Source of the DNA: Actinomadura latina NBRC 106108
Lineage (GTDB): Bacteria > Actinomycetota > Actinomycetes > Streptosporangiales > Streptosporangiaceae
Direction of reading: 5' to 3'
DNA: 64,000 bases
Assembly (NCBI RefSeq): GCF_001552195.1
Contig: NZ_BCQS01000036.1
Coordinates: 1 to 64,000, forward strand
Positions within the stretch are counted from its first letter, which is position 1; every line of letters starts with the position of its first letter. A program made the position numbers and the translations under genes. The notes under the pieces are model-generated. The model was not told the DNA's origin and made no database searches. It saw only the letters and a list, made by a program, of their open reading frames with translations. This document shows, one piece after another, positions 59,787-64,000 of the stretch.

Positions 59787-59904
59787 GAGCATCGCGCGGT
59801 GCGCGATCGACCGGGCGGTCCGCGTGGCGCTCGAATTCAGCGAGCCGGCCGTCCTCCACCTCGCGGCCGCCGCGCACTTCATCCCGGTCGCCCGGAGGGA
59901 TTGA
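59767..59904 (+). CDS. Possible small protein (45 aa), weakly supported
   Basis: A GTG at 59767 opens a 45-codon frame (VDYVAVKSIARCAIDRAVRV...) ending at TGA 59902, with high third-position GC after the first codons. It has no clear ribosome site and overlaps the glucanase promoter on the other strand. It could be a gene remnant. The remainder of the 270-base gap 59693-59962 holds the glucanase promoter and the protease ribosome site. Confidence 0.2.
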   Translation: MDYVAVKSIARCAIDRAVRVALEFSEPAVLHLAAAAHFIPVARRD

Positions 59905-59962
59905 ACTCCGCCCCGGCGGGGCGCGTACCCCCACGCGAAGATCGACGCCCCCGGGAGGGTTC

Positions 59963-61114
59963 ATGAGCGTGAGGAACAGCCGGCTGCGCACCGCGGTCAC
60001 GACGACCGCGGCCGTCGCCGGATCCGCCGGGCTCCTGGCCGGCGCGCTGTACGTGGTCCATGCCGAGTCCGGGTCCGGGTCCGGCGGCCGGCAGGCGAGC
60101 CTCGCCGGCGACGCCCAGGCCGGGCGCACCCCCGCCACCGGGCAGGCCGCGCCGGGCGAGGCCGTGACCGGGCAGGCCGCCGCCACCGCCGCCAAGGCCG
60201 CGAGCCGCCTCGGCGACCGCACGACCGGCGCCTACATCGACTCGGCGGGACGGCCCGTCGTCACGGTCACCAACGCCCGCGACGCCGCCGCGGTCCGCGC
60301 CGCGGGCGCCGTCCCCAAGATGACGCAGCGCAGCCCCGCCGAACTGCGCAAGGTCACCGCCGAACTGCGCAACTCCTTCGCCGACATCCCCGGCACGGGC
60401 TGGGCCGTCGACCCGGCCACCGCGAAGGTCACCGTCTGGACGGACGGCTCGGTCACCGGCGCCCGGATGGCCGCCGTCCAGCGCACCGCCCAGGAGATGG
60501 GCACGGCGATCCGGATGGTGCGGTTCCCCGGCCGCCTGCACACCCTCGCCCTCGGCGGCGACGCCATCTTCGGGCAGGGCGCCCGCTGCTCGCTGGGCTT
60601 CAACGTCCGGCGAGGCGCGCAGGACTTCTTCCTCACCGCCGGGCACTGCGGCAACGCCGTGCAGAACTGGACCGCCGACGCGCAGGGCGCGCAGCCGCTC
60701 GGCACCACCGTGCAGAGCAGCTTCCCCGGCAACGACTTCGCACTCGTCCAAACGGAACAGGGCGCCGCCGGTGAGGGCACGATCAATCTCTACAACGGGC
60801 AGGCGCGCGACATCACGCAGGCGGCCGAGGCGGTCGTCGGGCAGCGCGTCGCCCGCAGCGGCAGCACCACCGGCGTCCACACCGGCCGCGTCCTCGCCAC
60901 CAACGCCACGGTGAACTTCGCGGAGGGCACCGTCACCGGCATGATCCAGACCGATGTCTGCGCGGAGCCGGGCGACAGCGGCGGCCCGCTCTTCGCGGGG
61001 AACAGCGCCCTCGGCCTCACCTCCGGTGGCTCGGGCGACTGCCGCACCGGCGGCGTCACCTTCTTCCAGCCGGTGACGGAGGCCCTCCAGGCCTTCGGCG
61101 CCGAGGTCACCTGA
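59963..61114 (+). CDS. Secreted S1-family serine protease (streptogrisin/alpha-lytic-like) with propeptide
   Basis: 383 residues: an N-terminal membrane/signal segment (about 10-34), a propeptide (about 80-185) of the alpha-lytic-protease type, and the chymotrypsin-fold enzyme. The catalytic triad is complete: His in FLTAGHCG, Asp in GNDFALV, Ser in EPGDSGGPLF, with Cys pairs around the His and Ser. It is a secreted endopeptidase that matures by prodomain removal. ATG 59963 is preceded by GGGAGG. Flanked downstream by a terminator hairpin. Confidence 0.93.
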   Translation: MSVRNSRLRTAVTTTAAVAGSAGLLAGALYVVHAESGSGSGGRQASLAGDAQAGRTPATGQAAPGEAVTGQAAATAAKAASRLGDRTTGAYIDSAGRPVVTVTNARDAAAVRAAGAVPKMTQRSPAELRKVTAELRNSFADIPGTGWAVDPATAKVTVWTDGSVTGARMAAVQRTAQEMGTAIRMVRFPGRLHTLALGGDAIFGQGARCSLGFNVRRGAQDFFLTAGHCGNAVQNWTADAQGAQPLGTTVQSSFPGNDFALVQTEQGAAGEGTINLYNGQARDITQAAEAVVGQRVARSGSTTGVHTGRVLATNATVNFAEGTVTGMIQTDVCAEPGDSGGPLFAGNSALGLTSGGSGDCRTGGVTFFQPVTEALQAFGAEVT

Positions 61115-61129
61115 CCGGAACGCGCCGGA

Positions 61130-61152
61130 GCCCGGGCCGGGCCGGCCCGGGC
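61130..61152. terminator. Hairpin between protease and methyltransferase genes
   Basis: GCCCGGGCC (61130-61138) pairs with GGCCCGGGC (61144-61152) between two convergent genes; it can serve both directions. Confidence 0.6.
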
Positions 61153-61160
61153 CGCGTGCG

Positions 61161-61982
61161 TCAGGCCTTCACGGCCAGCCCGCCGTAGGCGGACACCGCC
61201 GCGGGGCTGGGCGCGGGCGGGTCGCCGGGGTCGCGCCGCCACTGGGACACCAGGACCACGCCCGGCTCGACGAGCCGCAGCCCCTGCCCCGTGAAGACGA
61301 GCCGCTCGAACTCGGCGGCGGTCCGGGGCCGCGTGCGGATGCCGTCGTCCCGGTACCCGGCCGACGCCGGCCGGAGCCGCGGCTCGTGCTCCGGCGTGAC
61401 ATGGGTGGCGAGCACGTGACTGCCCGGCGGCAGGGCGTCGACGAAGGTCCGCACGATCTCCTCCGGCCCCTCCTCGTCGGGAATGAAATGGAGGATGGCG
61501 CTCAGCACCAGGGCGATCGGCTCGTCGAAGTCCAGCACGTCGCGGACGAGCCGGCTGCCGACGATGGCCTCGGGTCGCAGGACGTCGGCGTCCAGATAGC
61601 CGATCCTCCCCCTGGGGTCGGACACCATGAGAGCACGCGCGTGCGCCAGCACGATCGGGTCGTTGTCGACATAGGCGATGCGGGCCGCCGGTGTGATGCC
61701 CTGGACGACCTCGTGCACGTTCGGCGACGTGGGAATGCCCGTGCCGATGTCGAGGAATTGCCTAATCCCGACCTCGGCGGCGAGATACCGGACACCGCGC
61801 AGCAGGAACCGGCGGTTCTCCCGGGCGCCCACGCGGATGGCCGGAAAGGCCTCCTCCATCTTGGCGGCGGCGATCCGGTCGGCGGCGAAGTTGTCCTTTC
61901 CGCCCAGCAGATAATCGTAGACCCGCGCGGACGACGGATGGACGGCGTCGACGAGCGGACGCGAAGCTTCGGGGAGTGACAC
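61161..61982 (-). CDS. SAM-dependent methyltransferase, DUF574 family (copy 2)
   Basis: 273 residues with the same signature as the copy at 46384: ARVYDYLLGGKDNFAADR, IRQFLDIGTGIPTSPNVHEV, RIAYVDNDPIVLAHARALM, DADVLRPEAIV and a C-terminal GLRLVEPGVVLVSQWR. The best start is GTG 61982, with GGAGG nine bases upstream; an in-frame TTG at 62030 would include two tandem 15-bp repeats (SAPGV SAPGV). Substrate unknown. Confidence 0.9.
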   Translation of the reverse strand: MSLPEASRPLVDAVHPSSARVYDYLLGGKDNFAADRIAAAKMEEAFPAIRVGARENRRFLLRGVRYLAAEVGIRQFLDIGTGIPTSPNVHEVVQGITPAARIAYVDNDPIVLAHARALMVSDPRGRIGYLDADVLRPEAIVGSRLVRDVLDFDEPIALVLSAILHFIPDEEGPEEIVRTFVDALPPGSHVLATHVTPEHEPRLRPASAGYRDDGIRTRPRTAAEFERLVFTGQGLRLVEPGVVLVSQWRRDPGDPPAPSPAAVSAYGGLAVKA

Positions 61983-61998
61983 GTTGCGGGGCCTCCAC

Positions 61999-62028
61999 AC
62001 TCCTGGCGCCGAGACTCCTGGCGCCGAC
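61999..62028. repeat. Two-copy 15-bp tandem repeat at a methyltransferase 5' end
   Basis: ACTCCTGGCGCCGAG and ACTCCTGGCGCCGAC lie at 61999 and 62014. They are followed by an AT-rich stretch (TAGTTTAGTTTAATC, 62038-62052) that probably holds the divergent promoters of the methyltransferase and the NmrA-type gene. Confidence 0.8.
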
Positions 62029-62103
62029 AAGGCTCGCTAGTTTAGTTTAATCTGACACCGGCCCGGCAATTCGCTTTCCGTAATCGATCGATCGAGGAAC
62101 GTG

Positions 62104-62988
62104 ATGAGGATCGTCATAGCCAGTGCGTCGGGGCAGCTCGCCCGCGCGACCGCGAAATACGCACTGGAGAAAGTGTCGCCCGATGACGTCATCCTGGTCA
62201 GCAGGAATCCGGACGCGCTGGCCGAGTTCGCGAGCCGGGGCGTGGCCGTCCGCTACGGCGACTACGACCGGCCGGAGTCGCTGCCCGCCGCGTTCGAGGG
62301 CGCCGACCGGCTCCTCCTGGTCAGCCTGCACGAACTGGGCCACCGCGTCACCCAGCACAAGAACGCCATCGACGCGGCGAAGGCCGCCGGGGTGCGGCAC
62401 ATCGTCTACACCTCCTACATCATGGTCGACCCAGCCTGCCCGTCCACGGTCGTCCCCGACCACCTGGCCACTCATGAGCTGCTGGAGAAGTCCGGCCTCG
62501 ATATCACCTACTTGCGCAACGGCCTGTACGCGGAGACACCGGTCACCCAGATCCTCCCGCCCGCGATCGCCCGCGGCGTGCTGGTGGACAACACCGACCA
62601 CGCCCGCGGTGCCTTCGTCCACCGCGACGACTGCGCCGCCGTCGCCGCCGCGGTCCTGACCTCGTCCGGCCACGAGGGCGAGACCTACGACGTGACCGGC
62701 CCCGAACTGCTCAGCTTCGCCGACCTCACCGCGCTGGCGGCCGAGGTCTCCGGCCGGCCCGTCGGCTACCAGAGCGTGGACGACGACGGCTTCGACGCCG
62801 GGCTGCGCGAGGCCGGCGTCCCCGACGACGTCCGCGGCATGATCGTCTCCTTCGGCGTCTCCCTCCGCGCCGGCTGGGGGGAGCCGCTCACCGACACGGT
62901 CCAGCGTCTGACCGGCCGTCCGCCCCGCCCGGTGACCGACCTGATGGAACAGCACCGCTCCCTTCTGGCGGGTACCGGAGCGGCCTGA
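62104..62988 (+). CDS. NmrA-type NAD(P)H-binding reductase
   Basis: 294 residues, atypical SDR of the NmrA/QOR2 group: IVIASASGQLARATAKYAL is the modified glycine-rich loop, followed by VILVSRNPDAL, RYGDYDRPESLPAAFEG, VRHIVYTSYIM and YLRNGLYAE. Members bind NADPH and reduce quinones or act as redox sensors. No Tyr-x-x-x-Lys catalytic pair of classical SDRs is seen. ATG 62104 follows GAGGA. Confidence 0.88.
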   Translation: MRIVIASASGQLARATAKYALEKVSPDDVILVSRNPDALAEFASRGVAVRYGDYDRPESLPAAFEGADRLLLVSLHELGHRVTQHKNAIDAAKAAGVRHIVYTSYIMVDPACPSTVVPDHLATHELLEKSGLDITYLRNGLYAETPVTQILPPAIARGVLVDNTDHARGAFVHRDDCAAVAAAVLTSSGHEGETYDVTGPELLSFADLTALAAEVSGRPVGYQSVDDDGFDAGLREAGVPDDVRGMIVSFGVSLRAGWGEPLTDTVQRLTGRPPRPVTDLMEQHRSLLAGTGAA

Positions 62989-63057
62989 CCGAAAACGGCC
63001 CGCGCGTTGACCGGGCCGCCGCCGAAGAGCACGATTCCCTCCGACAAAGGGGGAATT

Positions 63058-63633
63058 ATGAGGCGTGCTTTCGCGGCCTTATTGACGGCCGGTGGCCTTC
63101 TGCTGCTCGCCGCGTGTGATCCGGCGGCCGCTCCGCCCACCGAGGTCGCGGCGTCCGGCACGCCCGCCGATGCGTCCACCGGCACGCCCGCCGAGGCGAG
63201 TCCGCCGGCTTCGGCGAGCCCCGCGGTCGAGAAGCGCACGGTGACGAAGACCCGGAAGATCGCCTACAAGACCAGGAAAGTGCACGATCCCGCGCTCGCC
63301 GCCGGTACGACGAAGGTGCGGAGGCGCGGCGTCGCGGGCGTCAGAACCCTGACCTACGAGGTCATCTACACCAATGGCGCGGAAACGTCCCGGAAATTGA
63401 TCAAAGAGGAGACCACCAAGGCTCCGGTGGCCCGGATCATCGCCGTCGGTACCAAGCGCGCCCGCGACTGCGACCCGAACTACAGTGGCGCCTGCGTCCC
63501 GATCGCGAGCGACGTCGACTGCGCGGGCGGCAGTGGCAACGGCCCCGGCTACGTCCAGGGCCCGGTCCGTGTGATCGGCGACGACATCTACGACCTGGAC
63601 CGCGACGGCGACGGCGTCGGCTGCGACACCTGA
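63058..63633 (+). CDS. Lipoprotein with G5 domain and excalibur calcium-binding domain
   Basis: 191 residues. Signal with lipobox LLAAC (Cys20), a Thr/Ala/Pro linker (about 25-57), a G5 domain (about 58-135; VTKTRKIAYKTRKVHDPALA ... GAETSRKLIKEETTKAP) and a C-terminal excalibur motif (CDPNYSGACVP ... DLDRDGDGVGCD). G5 domains accompany wall-binding proteins such as Rpf; excalibur is an EF-hand-like extracellular calcium motif. A surface protein bridging wall and calcium is likely. ATG 63058 has GGGGGA. Confidence 0.88.
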   Translation: MRRAFAALLTAGGLLLLAACDPAAAPPTEVAASGTPADASTGTPAEASPPASASPAVEKRTVTKTRKIAYKTRKVHDPALAAGTTKVRRRGVAGVRTLTYEVIYTNGAETSRKLIKEETTKAPVARIIAVGTKRARDCDPNYSGACVPIASDVDCAGGSGNGPGYVQGPVRVIGDDIYDLDRDGDGVGCDT

Positions 63634-63677
63634 CCCGGCGGCCCACGGCATTCCGCGCGCTGCCCGCGGCGATCGCC

Positions 63678-64000
63678 TTGGACCTACTGGAAGAGGCCGA
63701 GCCGTCCCCGGCCGAGCGGGCGGTCCTGCTGCGGATGCTCCTGGACGTCCCGTACCGCGGGATCCGCGCGCGGATCCACCCGTTCCTGCGCGACCGCGAC
63801 CCCCATGTGCGCAAGCACGCGATCGACCTGCTCGCCCGCGGCGCCGGCGGGCACGACGCGCGTGCGCTGGCGGCGAGCCTGGTCCCGCTGACCGCCGCGG
63901 CGGACGCGCGGACCGTGCGGCACGCGCTGGCGGCGCTCGGCCATGCCGGAGCACGCGGCGCGGCCGAGGCGATCGCGGCGTGCCTCGACCATCCCAACAT
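63678..64000 (+). CDS. HEAT-repeat protein, N-terminal part (3' cut by window)
   Basis: An open frame to the window end reads as helical repeats: SPAERAVLLRMLLDVPYRGI, RDPHVRKHAIDLLARG, LAASLVPLTAAADARTVRHA, GARGAAEAIAACLDHPN. The regular Leu/Ala/Arg pattern is that of HEAT repeats. The start is uncertain: TTG 63678 has no ribosome site, and sensible coding (TAFRALPAAIA) extends at least nine codons before it, so the 5' end may be lost or the gene truncated. Function unknown. Confidence 0.5.
   Translation, partial: MDLLEEAEPSPAERAVLLRMLLDVPYRGIRARIHPFLRDRDPHVRKHAIDLLARGAGGHDARALAASLVPLTAAADARTVRHALAALGHAGARGAAEAIAACLDHPN

Noticed and set aside
59743..60880. Minus-strand frames antisense to the serine protease
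   Set aside because: Gly/Ala/Arg-rich with no motifs; the plus-strand protease has a complete catalytic triad.
63079..64000. Minus-strand frames antisense to the excalibur lipoprotein and HEAT protein
   Set aside because: Low-complexity composition; the plus-strand readings give recognisable G5, excalibur and HEAT patterns.
1..64000. Insertion sequences, prophage or integrative element borders
   Set aside because: No transposase, integrase, tRNA or flanking direct repeats were seen; the HNH and DUF2637 genes alone do not indicate an element.

Overview
The window is chromosomal DNA of a very GC-rich actinomycete. The evidence is third-codon G/C throughout, GTG and TTG starts, a conservon (signalling operon), two DUF574 methyltransferases, F420-type enzymes, Streptomyces-like secreted hydrolases, and leaderless promoters of the TANNNT-N6/7-ATG type. 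A Thermomonosporaceae member such as Actinomadura fits, but that placement is inference. I see no rRNA, tRNA, phage, IS element or CRISPR array.

Layout. 1-1.7 kb: end of an HNH/DUF222 protein, a broken nitrilase-family gene and a PPOX/F420 enzyme. 2-9.8 kb: a DHA2 efflux pump, then a LacI-controlled ABC importer cassette (binding lipoprotein, ATPase, two permeases, SDR dehydrogenase). 9.8-16.6 kb: a secreted TIM-barrel-like protein, a DUF2637 membrane protein, an AraC-type HTH protein coupled to an erythromycin-esterase homologue and a DUF427 protein, then Crp and TetR regulators. 16.6-25.3 kb: a lone cytochrome b (QcrB), a hemerythrin-like protein without its metal ligands, a secreted protein, DoxX, a secreted alpha-amylase with a MalR-like operator array, and an iron-sulfur/NrfD pair without a catalytic subunit. 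25.4-31.7 kb: an aerobic benzoyl-CoA (Box) module with hotdog thioesterase, PaaX-type regulator, benzoate-CoA ligase, BoxC and BoxB. The ligase and boxC start regions share one motif. 31.7-41.6 kb: a membrane cNMP/cyclase-like protein, an acyl-CoA dehydrogenase divergent from its TetR across an 11-bp inverted repeat, the conservon cvnABCD and an M28 aminopeptidase. 41.6-53 kb: an LLM oxidoreductase, a polA gene with a large internal deletion and frameshift, maleylacetate reductase, inorganic pyrophosphatase, a methyltransferase, AhpD-like, GT39-like and sulfatase-like proteins, a DHFR-like protein, a short phosphoribosyltransferase, and the scar of a deleted pfkB-aldolase operon. 53-59.8 kb: a beta-1,3-glucan degradation operon (GH55-like, GH64-like, GH3), every enzyme carrying CBM32 modules, two of them nearly identical in DNA. 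59.9-64 kb: a streptogrisin-like protease, a second methyltransferase, an NmrA-type reductase, a G5/excalibur lipoprotein and the start of a HEAT-repeat protein.

Functional themes. The Box module would channel benzoate through benzoyl-CoA epoxidation; BoxC releases formate, and an orphan formate-dehydrogenase-like electron-transfer pair lies next to it. The glucanase operon looks designed for fungal or algal beta-1,3-glucan. Several loci show decay: the nitrilase, polA, the pfkB/aldolase scar and a secreted-protein tail. Four convergent gene pairs end in stop codons that overlap within a four-base CTAG or CTAA.
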